The notes: generated by a model from the sequence alone, not told the origin. Counted from the first letter of the stretch, positions 7,779 to 15,652 are shown. The stretch: DNA of 64,000 nucleotides from Glycomyces lechevalierae (GCF_027622945.1 NZ_JAPZVQ010000001.1:349183-413182); one strand, 5' to 3'. Program-made: numbers and translations.

Positions 7779-8456
7779 TCACCAGCCCGCGGTGGTCGCG
7801 ATCCGGCCGTCCCACATGTCGACGGCGGGGCCGTCCGGGTCCCAGCGGCGGCAGAACTCGCGCAGCTCGACGCAGCGCGCGACCATGGCGTCCTGGCGAT
7901 CGGCCCAGTCCGGGACGGGCCCGCCGTAGCCCGCGAAGAACGCATCGAGGGCGTCGACGCGGTCGGGGTGGTGCGTCCGCACGATCCACTCGCACCAGGC
8001 GAGGTCCTCGATCGCCTCGCCGAGGTGCGCGAACTCCCAGTCGACCACGCCCGTCACGGCGTACGTGCTGAGGTTCGAGGTGAAGCCGAGCAGGAGGTTG
8101 TTCGGGCCGAAGTCGCCGTGGACCAGCACGGGCCCGCGGCCCGGCAGCGGCGCGCTGAGGGACTGGGGCGGGACCGCGTGGATGCTCCGCAGGATCGCGC
8201 CGCAGACGCGCAGCACCTCGGCGGCGTCGCCGGTCTCCAGGAGTTCCTGGCCCGGCATGCCCGGGACGAAACCGAGGGTCAGGGCGTCCCCGTCCGCGCC
8301 GAGCACCGGCGGGACCGGGACGACGTCGGCGAGATCGGCGAGCAGCCGCCCTTCGCGTTCGCGGCGCCCGGCCGCGTCGGGCCCTTCGTAGCGCTTGACG
8401 ACGGTGGTCCCGTCGCCGTGGGTCCGGTTCGTGTAGCCGTGCGGGAGTCGGCGCAT
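7779..8456 (-). CDS. Aminoglycoside phosphotransferase-family (APH) protein
   Basis: A 225-residue kinase-like protein. The Brenner motif VHGDFGPNNLLL (residues about 112-123) supplies the catalytic Asp and the metal-binding Asn. GVVDWEFAHLGEAIEDLAW about 20 residues later supplies the second metal-binding Asp. It is shorter than typical APH enzymes (about 260-300 residues) because the N-lobe is abbreviated. Members phosphorylate small molecules such as aminoglycosides, choline or homoserine; nothing here shows which, and a resistance role should not be assumed. Confidence 0.87.
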   Translation of the reverse strand: MRRLPHGYTNRTHGDGTTVVKRYEGPDAAGRREREGRLLADLADVVPVPPVLGADGDALTLGFVPGMPGQELLETGDAAEVLRVCGAILRSIHAVPPQSLSAPLPGRGPVLVHGDFGPNNLLLGFTSNLSTYAVTGVVDWEFAHLGEAIEDLAWCEWIVRTHHPDRVDALDAFFAGYGGPVPDWADRQDAMVARCVELREFCRRWDPDGPAVDMWDGRIATTAGW

Positions 8457-8613
8457 CCGCCGAGTATGCGGCAGCGGTACCGCGGCGGGCCAGCGGTTTA
8501 ACGCCGGTCGAATACACGGTGCGGCGTGTGAGCTGCGGCCGTGACGGTGGCTCGGCCGCCCGCGCTCGGTTACGGTTGCGGCGACCGCCGCAGTCCAGGA
8601 CGGAAGGCCCGCC

Positions 8614-9342
8614 GTGATCTACAGCCTCTTCGACTCCGCCGCCGCATACCGGCCGACCGAGGCCGAGCAGTCCGAGCCGGTGCCGCCGATCGAGGCGGTC
8701 CTGTTCGACTTCTCCAACACGATCTTCAAGCTCATCGACGCGGGCACCTGGCTGCGCCGCGTCGCCGCCGAGACCGGCCGGGCGATCGACGACGACCTCA
8801 TCGAGAAGACCGCCGCGCAGCTCGGCGAGACCTACCGGATCCCCGAGGTCGCCGCCCTGCAGATCGGCCGCGACGAGTCCGCCGAGAAGCACCGCGAGGC
8901 CCTCCTCGGCTGGTTCGCCCACGTCGACTTCCTGCAGGGCATCGAGGCCGAGGCGTACGCCGCGATCGCCGCGCCTGACGCGTGGGTGCCCTACCCGGAC
9001 ACCGAGCCGCTGCTGCGCGAGCTGCGCCGCCGCGGGATCAAGACCGGCATCGTCTCCGACTTCCCTTGGGACGTGGGCGTGCACATGGAGCACTTCGGTC
9101 TCGACGACCTCATCGACGTGCGCGTCGTCTCGTACCAGTACGGCACCGAGAAGCCCGACCCCGTGCTGTTCCGCGCCGCCTGCGAGCGCCTCGGCGTCGA
9201 CCCGCGCCGCGCCCTCATGGTGGGCGACAACCCGGCCAAGGACGGCGGCGCGGCCGCGAGCGGCCTGCGCGCGTACATCCTCCCGGGCGAGGTCCGCACC
9301 GGCGAGCGCGGCCTCGCGCACGTCCTCGGTTTCCTGCCGTAG
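8614..9342 (+). CDS. HAD-family hydrolase
   Basis: A 242-residue haloacid-dehalogenase-like phosphatase. Motif I appears as LFDFSNTIFKL near residue 31; the second Asp of the usual DxDxT is replaced by Ser. Motif II is near GIVSDF, motif III is the Lys of TEKPDP, and motif IV is GDNPAKD. The loss of the second motif-I Asp resembles dehalogenase-type HADs more than phosphatases, so the reaction is uncertain. GTG start with GGAAGG upstream. It is followed 77 bp later by a separately controlled SDR gene. Confidence 0.85.
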   Translation: MIYSLFDSAAAYRPTEAEQSEPVPPIEAVLFDFSNTIFKLIDAGTWLRRVAAETGRAIDDDLIEKTAAQLGETYRIPEVAALQIGRDESAEKHREALLGWFAHVDFLQGIEAEAYAAIAAPDAWVPYPDTEPLLRELRRRGIKTGIVSDFPWDVGVHMEHFGLDDLIDVRVVSYQYGTEKPDPVLFRAACERLGVDPRRALMVGDNPAKDGGAAASGLRAYILPGEVRTGERGLAHVLGFLP

Positions 9343-9382
9343 CACGGCATCCCTTGAGGACGGTCCTCATCGACCTGCGGGT

Positions 9383-9413
9383 TTGCGCTGGAGTGCACTC
9401 CAGCTTCTAGCCT
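9383..9413 (+). promoter_or_regulatory. MerR-type promoter and operator of SDR 1
   Basis: TTGCGC (9383-9388) and TAGCCT (9408-9413) are 19 bp apart, the over-long spacer typical of MerR-family targets. The spacer is filled by a perfect 18-bp palindrome, GCTGGAGTGCACTCCAGC (9387-9404). Only six bases separate the -10 box from the ATG, so the transcript probably starts at or very near the start codon and is leaderless. Confidence 0.75.
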
Positions 9414-9419
9414 CGGGGC

Positions 9420-10346
9420 ATGAGCGAACAACAGCACCCGATCGGCTCGGGCTTCGGCGCCCGTTCCACCGCGAGCGAAGTCCTCGCGGGCATCGACCTG
9501 ACCGGCACGACCGCCGTCGTGACCGGCGGCTACTCCGGGATCGGCCTCGAGACCACGCGGGCCTTGGCGAACGCCGGGGCGAGCGTGATCGTCCCGGCGC
9601 GCCGCCCCGAGACGGCCGCCGCGAACCTCGACGGCCTGAAGGGCACCGAGGTCGACGAACTCGACCTCGCCGACCTCGACAGCGTGCGCGCCTTCGCCGA
9701 GCGGCGGCTCGCGGACGGCCGGCACATCGACCTCCTCATCAACGGCGCGGGCGTCATGGCCTGCCCCGAGACGCGCACGCCGGGCGGCTGGGAGCTCCAG
9801 TTCGCGACCAACCATCTCGGCCACTACGCGCTCGTGAACCGGCTCCTGCCGCTGCTCGACGGCGCCCGAGTCGTGTCCGTCTCCTCGGGCGGCCACGGCC
9901 TGTCCGCGATTCGCTGGGACGACCCGCACTTCGAGGGCGGCTACGACCGCTGGCTGGCGTACGGCCAGTCCAAGACCGCGAACGTGCTCTTCGCCGTCGA
10001 GCTCGACCGGCTCGGGGTCAAGGCGTTCGCGCTGCACCCGGGCGCGATCCTCACGCCCCTGCAGCGGCACATCCCGGTCGAGGAACAGCGCGAGATGGGC
10101 TGGATGGACGCCGAGGGCAACCCGCCGGAGTACTTCAAGAACACCGAGCAGGGCGCGGCCACGCAGACCTGGGCGGCCACCTCGCCGCAGCTCGACGCGC
10201 TCGGCGGCGTGTACCTCGAGGACTGCGAGGTCGCCGAGGTGAGCGCCGAAGGTGCCGGAGTGCGCCCGCACGCGATCGACCCCGATGAGGCCCGGCGGCT
10301 CTGGGCGTACTCGGCCGGGCTCACCGGTGTGAACGCCTTCGCCTGA
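9420..10346 (+). CDS. SDR-family oxidoreductase (paralogue 1)
   Basis: A 308-residue short-chain dehydrogenase. The cofactor motif TGGYSGIG starts at residue about 40, and NGAG, the catalytic Ser (VSVSSGGH) and YGQSK follow in order. The size and the ARSTASEVLAGIDLTG start resemble WW-domain oxidoreductase/retinol dehydrogenase-like SDRs that prefer NADP(H). It is about three quarters identical by eye to the next gene, including an identical C-terminal LTGVNAFA, so the pair is a recent tandem duplication. Each copy has its own MerR-type promoter. Confidence 0.9.
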   Translation: MSEQQHPIGSGFGARSTASEVLAGIDLTGTTAVVTGGYSGIGLETTRALANAGASVIVPARRPETAAANLDGLKGTEVDELDLADLDSVRAFAERRLADGRHIDLLINGAGVMACPETRTPGGWELQFATNHLGHYALVNRLLPLLDGARVVSVSSGGHGLSAIRWDDPHFEGGYDRWLAYGQSKTANVLFAVELDRLGVKAFALHPGAILTPLQRHIPVEEQREMGWMDAEGNPPEYFKNTEQGAATQTWAATSPQLDALGGVYLEDCEVAEVSAEGAGVRPHAIDPDEARRLWAYSAGLTGVNAFA

Positions 10347-10355
10347 CCTCGCGGT

Positions 10356-10386
10356 TTGCCTTGGAGTGCACTCCAAGTCGTAGCTT
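10356..10386 (+). promoter_or_regulatory. MerR-type promoter and operator of SDR 2
   Basis: TTGCCT (10356-10361), a 19-bp spacer and TAGCTT (10381-10386). The perfect 18-bp palindrome CTTGGAGTGCACTCCAAG (10360-10377) is centred in the spacer. The layout is the same as at the upstream paralogue, again with only six bases between the -10 box and the ATG. CTTGGAG...CTCCAAG arms are known for NmlR/AdhR-like MerR regulators of aldehyde stress. Confidence 0.78.
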
Positions 10387-10392
10387 CGGGGC

Positions 10393-11340
10393 ATGAGCCA
10401 CAAGCAGCAACCGATCGGATCGGGCTACCACGCCCGCTCGACCGCCGCCGACGTCCTCGACGGCATCGACCTCGCCGGGACGACCGCCGTCGTGACCGGC
10501 GGCTACTCGGGCATCGGCCTCGAGACCACGCGGGCCCTCGCGAACGCCGGGGCCCGCGTGGTCGTCCCCGCGCGGCGGCCCGACCTCGCCTCGCAGCACC
10601 TCGACGGCATCCCCGGCACCGAGGTGGACGAACTCGACCTCGCCGACCTCGACAGCGTGCGGGCTTTCGCCGAACGGCGCCTCGCGGACGGCCGGACCAT
10701 CGACCTCATGGTGAACAGCGCGGGCATCATGGCCTGCCCCGAGACCCGCACACCGCAGGGCTGGGAACTCCAGTTCGCGGTCAACCACCTCGGGCACTTC
10801 GCGCTCGTGAACCGGCTGCTCCCCCTGCTCCGCGAGGCCCGCGTCGTGTCCGTCTCCTCCAGCGGGCACCGCCTCTCCCCGATGCGCTGGAACGACACGC
10901 GCTTCGAGCGCGGATACGACCGTTCGGAGGCGTACGGGCAGTCGAAGACCGCCAATGCGCTCTTCGCGGTCGAACTCGACCGGCTCGCGGCCCCGGCCGG
11001 AATCCGCGCGTTCGCCCTGCACCCGGGCGCGATCCTGACCCCGCTGATGCGGCACGTCCCGGAGTCCGAGCAGCGCGACATGGGCTGGATCGACGAGCAC
11101 GGCAACCCGCCGGAGCACTTCAAGACCGCCGAGCAGGGCGCGGCCACCCAGACTTGGGCGGCCGCCTCGCCGAAGCTGGACGGCCTCGGCGGCGTGTTCC
11201 TGGAGGACTGCGAGGTCGCGGCGGTGAACCCCGACCTCGGTCCGGGACCGGGCGTGCGCCCGCACGCGATCGACCCCGATGAGGCCCGGCGGCTCTGGGC
11301 GTACTCGGCCGAGCTCACCGGTGTGAACGCGTTCGCCTAG
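10393..11340 (+). CDS. SDR-family oxidoreductase (paralogue 2)
   Basis: A 315-residue close paralogue of the preceding SDR. TGGYSGIGLETT, NSAG, VSVSSSGH and the catalytic YGQSK are all conserved. It differs mainly by a short insertion before FALHPG and a longer loop near the C-terminus. Its stop codon overlaps the stop of the convergent XRE-cupin gene. The MerR-type promoter suggests induction by a reactive compound, perhaps an aldehyde or ketone that it reduces; this is inferred from the promoter, not from the enzyme. Confidence 0.9.
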   Translation: MSHKQQPIGSGYHARSTAADVLDGIDLAGTTAVVTGGYSGIGLETTRALANAGARVVVPARRPDLASQHLDGIPGTEVDELDLADLDSVRAFAERRLADGRTIDLMVNSAGIMACPETRTPQGWELQFAVNHLGHFALVNRLLPLLREARVVSVSSSGHRLSPMRWNDTRFERGYDRSEAYGQSKTANALFAVELDRLAAPAGIRAFALHPGAILTPLMRHVPESEQRDMGWIDEHGNPPEHFKTAEQGAATQTWAAASPKLDGLGGVFLEDCEVAAVNPDLGPGPGVRPHAIDPDEARRLWAYSAELTGVNAFA

Positions 11341-11924
11341 GCGCCCTTGGCTTTCGGTTTGGCGCGCAGATGGGCGCGTTCGCCCTGGCTTCCGAAGAGG
11401 CTCAGGAACTCAACGGAGCGCCCGTCGGCGTTGCCGAACCAGTGCGGGGTGCGGGTGTCGAACTCGGCGGCCTCGCCCGGCTTCATCACGAAGTCGTGCT
11501 CGCCCAGGACGACCCGCAGGTTCCCGTTGAGGATGTACATCCACTCGTACCCCTCGTGGACCTGCGGAGTCGGCTCGCTCCTCTCGCCGCCGGGGATGAT
11601 GAGCTTGTACGCCTGGATCCCGCCGGGGCGGCGGGTGAGCGGCAGGTAGATCATGCCGCCCCGGGTGACCGGTCGCATGTGGATGCGCGGGTCGCCCAGA
11701 GGCGGGGCGTCCACGAGGTCGTCGAGGGTCACGCCGTGCGCTTTCGCCAAGGGCAGCAGGAGTTCCAGCGTCGGCTTGCGGGCGCCGGACTCGAGCCGCG
11801 AGAGGGTGCTCACCGAGATCCCGGTCTGCTCCGAGAGGTCCGCGAGGGTCGCCTCCCGCTCCTTGCGCAGCGCGCGCAGGCGCGGGCCGACCGCGCCGAG
11901 GGCCTGGTCCATCGCTTCGTCCAT
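11337..11924 (-). CDS. XRE-family regulator with cupin domain
   Basis: A 195-residue protein. The helix-turn-helix (LADLSEQTGISVSTLSRLESG) spans residues about 17-72. The cupin domain covers about 110-180, with GYEWMYILNGNLRVVLGEHDF as its first motif. I prefer the ATG at 11924 over a TTG at 11951, because the latter lies inside the probable operator. It is divergent from a thioredoxin-reductase-like gene that it probably controls along with itself. Confidence 0.9.
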   Translation of the reverse strand: MDEAMDQALGAVGPRLRALRKEREATLADLSEQTGISVSTLSRLESGARKPTLELLLPLAKAHGVTLDDLVDAPPLGDPRIHMRPVTRGGMIYLPLTRRPGGIQAYKLIIPGGERSEPTPQVHEGYEWMYILNGNLRVVLGEHDFVMKPGEAAEFDTRTPHWFGNADGRSVEFLSLFGSQGERAHLRAKPKAKGA

Positions 11925-11933
11925 GATCCGAGT

Positions 11934-11961
11934 TTGCCAGATCGGCAACAATCTTTGCCAG
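11934..11961. promoter_or_regulatory. Probable XRE-cupin operator (TTGCCAG repeats)
   Basis: TTGCCAG occurs at 11934 and 11955, exactly 21 bp apart. The first copy also forms an inverted repeat, TTGCC-N5-GGCAA (11934-11948). The site lies between the divergent regulator and oxidoreductase genes. Confidence 0.55.
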
Positions 11962-12004
11962 TTCCGCAGGGTCTCGTTTACGGTCGTGCCCGGAGGTGGT
12001 CGCA

Positions 12005-12961
12005 GTGACCGATGAACTGAGGGAACAGTACGACGTCGTGGTGATCGGCGGCGGCGCCGCGGGCCTGAACGGGGCGCTCATGCTCGCCCGCGCCCGCCGG
12101 TCCGTGGCCGTGATCGACGCGGGCGAGCCCCGCAACGCCCCCGCGCACGGGGTCCACGGCCTGCTCGGACGCGAAGGCATGCCGCCCGCGGAGCTGCTGT
12201 CGATCGGCCGCGGCGAAGTGCGCCAGTACGGCGGGCACGTCGTCGACGGCGCTGTCACGGGCGCGAAAGCGGGCGAAGGCGGCTTCACCGTCGCGCTGGC
12301 GGACGGCCGGGAGGTCAAGGCCCGCAAGCTCCTCGTCACGACCGGCCTGGTCGACCGGCTGCCGGAGATCCCCGGACTGGCCGAGCATTGGGGCAGGGAC
12401 CTGGTCCACTGCCCGTACTGCCACGGCTGGGAGGTCAAGGACGAGGCGATCGGGATCGTCGCGACCGGACCGATGTCGATGCACGGCGCGCTCCTGTTCC
12501 GGCAGTGGACCTCGGACCTGGTGGTGTTCACCAATGAGCGTCTGGCGCTGCCGCCCGAGGAGGCCGAGAAGCTGAAGGCGCGGGGCACACGGATCGTCGA
12601 CGGCGCGATCGAGCGGATCGAGTCGGAGAACGGGCGCATCAGCGGTGTGCGGATGGCCGGCGGCGAGTTCGTGCCGCGGACCGTGCTCGCCACCGCTTCG
12701 CGCATGGAGGCACGGGCCGGATTCCTGCAGGACCTGGGGCTGAACACGGTCGAGCACCCGTCTGGCGCGGGCGAGCACGTCCCCGCCGACCCGTTCGGCC
12801 GCACCGAGATCCCGGGTGTCTGGGTCGCCGGCAACGTCACCGACCTCATGGCCCAGGTCGGCGCCGCGGCCGCGGCGGGCGCGATGGCCGGGGCGCAGAT
12901 CAACATGGACCTCGTCAACGACGACACGGCAGCGGCCGTGGCCGCGTACCGCGCCAGGTAG
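12005..12961 (+). CDS. NAD(P)/FAD-dependent oxidoreductase, thioredoxin reductase-like
   Basis: About 318 residues. VVVIGGGAAGLNGALMLARA at the N-terminus is the FAD-binding site, and a CPYC pair followed by HGWE lies at residues 136-139 as in thioredoxin-reductase-like and gliotoxin-type oxidases. The C-terminal GVWVAGNVTD closes the FAD site. The NAD(P) motif after CPYC is weak (GIVATGPMS), so the protein may act as a disulfide oxidase rather than a classical reductase. GGAGG at 11992-11996 fits the GTG at 12005 better than the GTG at 11996, which overlaps it. No thioredoxin gene is adjacent. Confidence 0.88.
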   Translation: MTDELREQYDVVVIGGGAAGLNGALMLARARRSVAVIDAGEPRNAPAHGVHGLLGREGMPPAELLSIGRGEVRQYGGHVVDGAVTGAKAGEGGFTVALADGREVKARKLLVTTGLVDRLPEIPGLAEHWGRDLVHCPYCHGWEVKDEAIGIVATGPMSMHGALLFRQWTSDLVVFTNERLALPPEEAEKLKARGTRIVDGAIERIESENGRISGVRMAGGEFVPRTVLATASRMEARAGFLQDLGLNTVEHPSGAGEHVPADPFGRTEIPGVWVAGNVTDLMAQVGAAAAAGAMAGAQINMDLVNDDTAAAVAAYRAR

Positions 12962-12964
12962 GCG

Positions 12965-13013
12965 GGAGACGTTGCAGGGCCGGGACAGTGTCCCGGCCCT
13001 CCAACGTGTCTCC
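12965..13013. terminator. Long bidirectional hairpin
   Basis: The core AGGGCCGGGACA and its exact complement surround a single G, and the flanking GGAGAC-GTTG and CAAC-gt-GTCTCC extend the stem to over 20 bp. It lies 3 bp after the oxidoreductase stop and 17 bp after the end of the convergent small gene. Confidence 0.8.
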
Positions 13014-13029
13014 TACTCCCCTGGGTCCG

Positions 13030-13260
13030 CTAATGCCCTGTGGGGGCGTTCCGCCAGATCATCTCGATGACCTCTTCGTCGGCGCGGCGCTCCTCGTTCC
13101 CCGTGGAGCCTCCGCCGCCGCCGAAGCCCAGGTCCTCGAAGTCATCGTCACCGCCGTCGGCCGCGGACACCACGGTCTCCGTGCCGATCTCCACCGGCAG
13201 GTCGGCCGCCGCGTAGTCGATCGCCTCGCCGCCGAACCCGCCGTCGCCGCCGTCACCCAT
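13030..13260 (-). CDS. Small Gly/Asp-rich acidic protein of unknown function
   Basis: A 76-residue protein starting MGDGGDGGFGGEAIDY. A good ribosome-binding site (GAGGAG) lies 7 bases before the ATG. The sequence has two glycine-rich blocks, an acidic DDDFED stretch, and a charged helical end (EERRADEEVIEMIW). There is no signal peptide or cysteine. I recognise no family. Support comes from the ribosome-binding site, the position between a terminator and a repeat-containing promoter region, and a composition unlike a random antisense frame. It could be a small structural or adaptor protein. Confidence 0.5.
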   Translation of the reverse strand: MGDGGDGGFGGEAIDYAAADLPVEIGTETVVSAADGGDDDFEDLGFGGGGGSTGNEERRADEEVIEMIWRNAPTGH

Positions 13261-13299
13261 CGCGTGCCTCCTCGTGTCGCCTGACGTCCCCTCCATTGT

Positions 13300-13330
13300 C
13301 GCGGGAGTCCGCCACACGCGGGGTCCGCCA
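13300..13330. promoter_or_regulatory. Tandem repeat in promoter region of the small gene
   Basis: CGCGGGAGTCCGCCA (13300-13314) is followed by CGCGGGGTCCGCCA (13317-13330), two near-identical copies 17 bp apart, about 40 bp upstream of the small acidic-protein gene. This could be a regulator site; none is identified. Confidence 0.35.
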
Positions 13331-13366
13331 GGAACCGATGTCGAGTTCGGGTGCTGCCTGCGGCCG

Positions 13367-14248
13367 TCACGCGCGGGCCGCCGCAAAGGCGGCGGCGCCC
13401 TCGCGGTCGAGCCAGGTGGCGAAGTCCATCAGGTCCGGATGCTCCTTGCGCAGCGCGTCGATGTCGGCGTGCCAGCCGCCGTTGTTGGCGAAGTCGTAGC
13501 CGGCGATGGCGTCGGCGCCCCTGTCGCCCAGGGCCTCGCGCGGAATATTGCGGTAGGCGACGGGTTGCCGCAGTGCCCGCTCCATGGCTCGGACGATCTG
13601 CGGCATGGTCAGCTCGTCGCCCGCGAGTTCGACGGTCCGGCCGACGTACTCGGCGGGACGGGTGAAGGCCAGCGCGGCGAAGGCGCCGATGTCGGTCGCC
13701 GCGATGAGCTGCAGCGGCACGTCCGGAAGGACGACGTCGGTGAGGACGCCGTCGCGGACGCCCATCTGCGGATGGACCTGGTTCTCCATGAAGCGGACCG
13801 GCCGCAGCGCGGTCAGCGGCAGGTCCAGGTCGCGGGCGTACCGCTCGAGGACGTCCTTGGTGTGCCAGCGCGTGATGCCGTGAGCCGCGTCGGCCGCGCC
13901 GACGGAGGCGTAGACGAAGCTGCGGACGCCCGCCGCGGCGGCGGCGTCGGCGACGTTGCGGCCCGCGCGGAGCTCGTCGTCGATGGTGAAACCGGTTGGC
14001 GTGCCCGGGTAGCCGATGGTGGGTTGGACGCTGAAGACGCCGTCGACGCCGTGCATGGCCGCGTCGAGCGAGGTGCGGTCGCCCATGTCGCCGCGGACGA
14101 GTTCGGCGCCGGCGACGGCGAGCGCCTGCGCGGCGGAGGCGGCGGGGTCGCGGACGAAGGCGCGGACCCGCTGCCCGGCGGCCAGCAGTGCGCGCGCCGT
14201 GGCGCCGCCTTGAGTGCCGGTGGCGCCGGTTACGAGAACGGTGGTCAT
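13367..14248 (-). CDS. NmrA-like NAD(P)-binding protein
   Basis: A 293-residue atypical SDR. The N-terminal VLVTGATGTQGGATARALLAAG is the NmrA/HSCARG-type dinucleotide motif, followed by VRAFVRDP and GDMGDRTSL. The usual YxxxK pair is not evident, so it may sense NADP(H) or act as a quinone/isoflavone-type reductase. The ATG at 14248 has GGGAGAC upstream. It lies 28 bp behind an enoyl-CoA hydratase gene on the same strand and is probably co-transcribed under the divergent TetR regulator. Confidence 0.87.
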   Translation of the reverse strand: MTTVLVTGATGTQGGATARALLAAGQRVRAFVRDPAASAAQALAVAGAELVRGDMGDRTSLDAAMHGVDGVFSVQPTIGYPGTPTGFTIDDELRAGRNVADAAAAAGVRSFVYASVGAADAAHGITRWHTKDVLERYARDLDLPLTALRPVRFMENQVHPQMGVRDGVLTDVVLPDVPLQLIAATDIGAFAALAFTRPAEYVGRTVELAGDELTMPQIVRAMERALRQPVAYRNIPREALGDRGADAIAGYDFANNGGWHADIDALRKEHPDLMDFATWLDREGAAAFAAARA

Positions 14249-14276
14249 CTTGTCTCCCAGTGGTGTCGAGTACGGG

Positions 14277-15023
14277 TCAGGTGTTGAGCAGGTGGTGGGT
14301 GCGGCCGAAGGCCAGGTCGTCGACCAGGCGGCGCTGCCACGGGCGCTGGACGACGGCATGAGTGAGCCGCCGGGTGGATCGCGGCGCGGCCATGATCTCG
14401 GCGGCCAGCTCCCAGGCGCGAGGCAGCAGCCGCTCGCCCGGGACGACCTCGTTGACCAGGCCCAGCTCCAGCGCCTCGGCGGCGGTGACGCCGGCTCCGC
14501 TGTAGAGCAGCCGCGCGGCCCGCTTGAGGCCGAGGAGCTCCTGAAAGACCAGGTGCTGGCCGTCGCCGGGCACGGCGCCGGATCGGAAGTGGGTGTCGTC
14601 GAAGGCGGTGCCGGGGGTGCACAGTGTCAGATCGCAGGCCAGGGCCAGTTCCTGGTGGTAGCCGGGGCCGTTGAGCGCGCCGATGGTCGGCACGTCCACG
14701 GAGAAGACGAGGCTTCGCAGGAGTGCGATGCCCTCGCGGTAGAGGTCGTAGCGGTCCTCGCTCCGCTGCGCCGGCGACCGGTCGCGCAGGGCGGGGTCGA
14801 GCCCGCCGGTCCACGCGTCGCCGGTGCCGGTGAGGACCAGCACCTCGTTGTCCGGATCCGCGCCGACCTCGCGAAGCACGTCGCCCCAGGCGCGGTGCAG
14901 CGCGAGTGACATGACGGCCGGACCGCCGCCGGTGTGCATGCGCAGCAGGAGCACGCCGTCGCGGCGTTCCATCGCGAAATGCTCGGCGTACCGGGCGGCG
15001 TAGTTCGGTGGCTGGGAGTTCAT
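14277..15023 (-). CDS. Enoyl-CoA hydratase/isomerase family protein
   Basis: A 248-residue crotonase-fold protein. The oxyanion-hole segment VPTIGALNGPGYHQELALACDLTLC (residues about 108-132) is clear. In the usual place of the second catalytic Glu (GAVPGDG) an acidic residue is not obvious, so it may not be a standard hydratase. The start has AGGAGG 6 bases before the ATG. It is the first gene of a two-gene unit with the NmrA-like gene and is divergent from a TetR regulator. Confidence 0.87.
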   Translation of the reverse strand: MNSQPPNYAARYAEHFAMERRDGVLLLRMHTGGGPAVMSLALHRAWGDVLREVGADPDNEVLVLTGTGDAWTGGLDPALRDRSPAQRSEDRYDLYREGIALLRSLVFSVDVPTIGALNGPGYHQELALACDLTLCTPGTAFDDTHFRSGAVPGDGQHLVFQELLGLKRAARLLYSGAGVTAAEALELGLVNEVVPGERLLPRAWELAAEIMAAPRSTRRLTHAVVQRPWQRRLVDDLAFGRTHHLLNT

Positions 15024-15033
15024 GGCGCCTCCT

Positions 15034-15054
15034 AAACAGGGAGTCTCCCCGTTT
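15034..15054. promoter_or_regulatory. TetR operator 1
   Basis: AAACAGGGA-N3-TCCCCGTTT, an inverted repeat with one mismatch pair, 11 bp upstream of the enoyl-CoA hydratase start codon. It repeats 34 bp further on. Confidence 0.65.
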
Positions 15055-15067
15055 ATCGTCGGCTACG

Positions 15068-15088
15068 ATACAGGGACAGTCCCCGTTT
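15068..15088. promoter_or_regulatory. TetR operator 2
   Basis: ATACAGGGA-N3-TCCCCGTTT, the second copy of the same site, 34 bp from the first. It covers an upstream in-frame ATG (15089), which supports the later start for the TetR gene. Confidence 0.65.
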
Positions 15089-15109
15089 ATGCAAGCGCTG
15101 GGAGGCGGG

Positions 15110-15652
15110 ATGCGGGCGGACGCCCGACGCAACTACGACCGGCTGGTGGCCGCTGCCAGGACGGCCTTCGCCGAACTGGGGGCCGACGCGCCGCTGGACG
15201 ACATCGCCGTGCGCGCGGGAGTCGGCAACGCGACGCTCTACCGGCACTTCCCCACCCGGCAGGCCCTGCTCGAGGCGGTCTTCCGCGACCACATCGACGC
15301 GCTGTGCCACCGAGCCGAGGAACTGATGTCGGCGCCCGAGCCGGGTTCGGCGCTGCGGGAGTGGATGGGCGCGGTGATCGCGCAGGGAAGCACGGAACGC
15401 GGACTGGCCGCGTCACTGCTGGCGACGCTGGGCGAAGACGGCCCGTCGTGCCGCGCAGCGGTGTTCGGGGCGGCACGAGGGCTGCTGGAGCGGGCCCAGG
15501 AGACGGGCGAGGTCCAGGCCGGGGTATCGGTCGAGCAGTTGTTCAAGCTGGTGAACGCCATCGCGCTGGTGACCGAGACGGAGCCGGACGCGTCCGGGCA
15601 GGCGGCCGCCCTGCTCGACCTGGTCTTCCAGGGCCTGATCCCGCGCCCGTGA
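15110..15652 (+). CDS. TetR/AcrR-family regulator
   Basis: About 180 residues. The DNA-binding domain (LDDIAVRAGVGNATLYRHFPTRQALLEAVF) lies at residues about 28-58. The C-terminal ligand domain belongs to the small-regulator type seen in many actinomycetes. GGAGG precedes the ATG at 15110. Its two likely operators lie in the short space to the divergent enoyl-CoA hydratase/NmrA unit, which it probably represses along with itself. Confidence 0.88.
   Translation: MRADARRNYDRLVAAARTAFAELGADAPLDDIAVRAGVGNATLYRHFPTRQALLEAVFRDHIDALCHRAEELMSAPEPGSALREWMGAVIAQGSTERGLAASLLATLGEDGPSCRAAVFGAARGLLERAQETGEVQAGVSVEQLFKLVNAIALVTETEPDASGQAAALLDLVFQGLIPRP

Noticed and set aside
7779-8456. Aminoglycoside resistance gene
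   Set aside because: The APH fold is clear, but family members phosphorylate many small molecules and nothing in the context points to antibiotic resistance.
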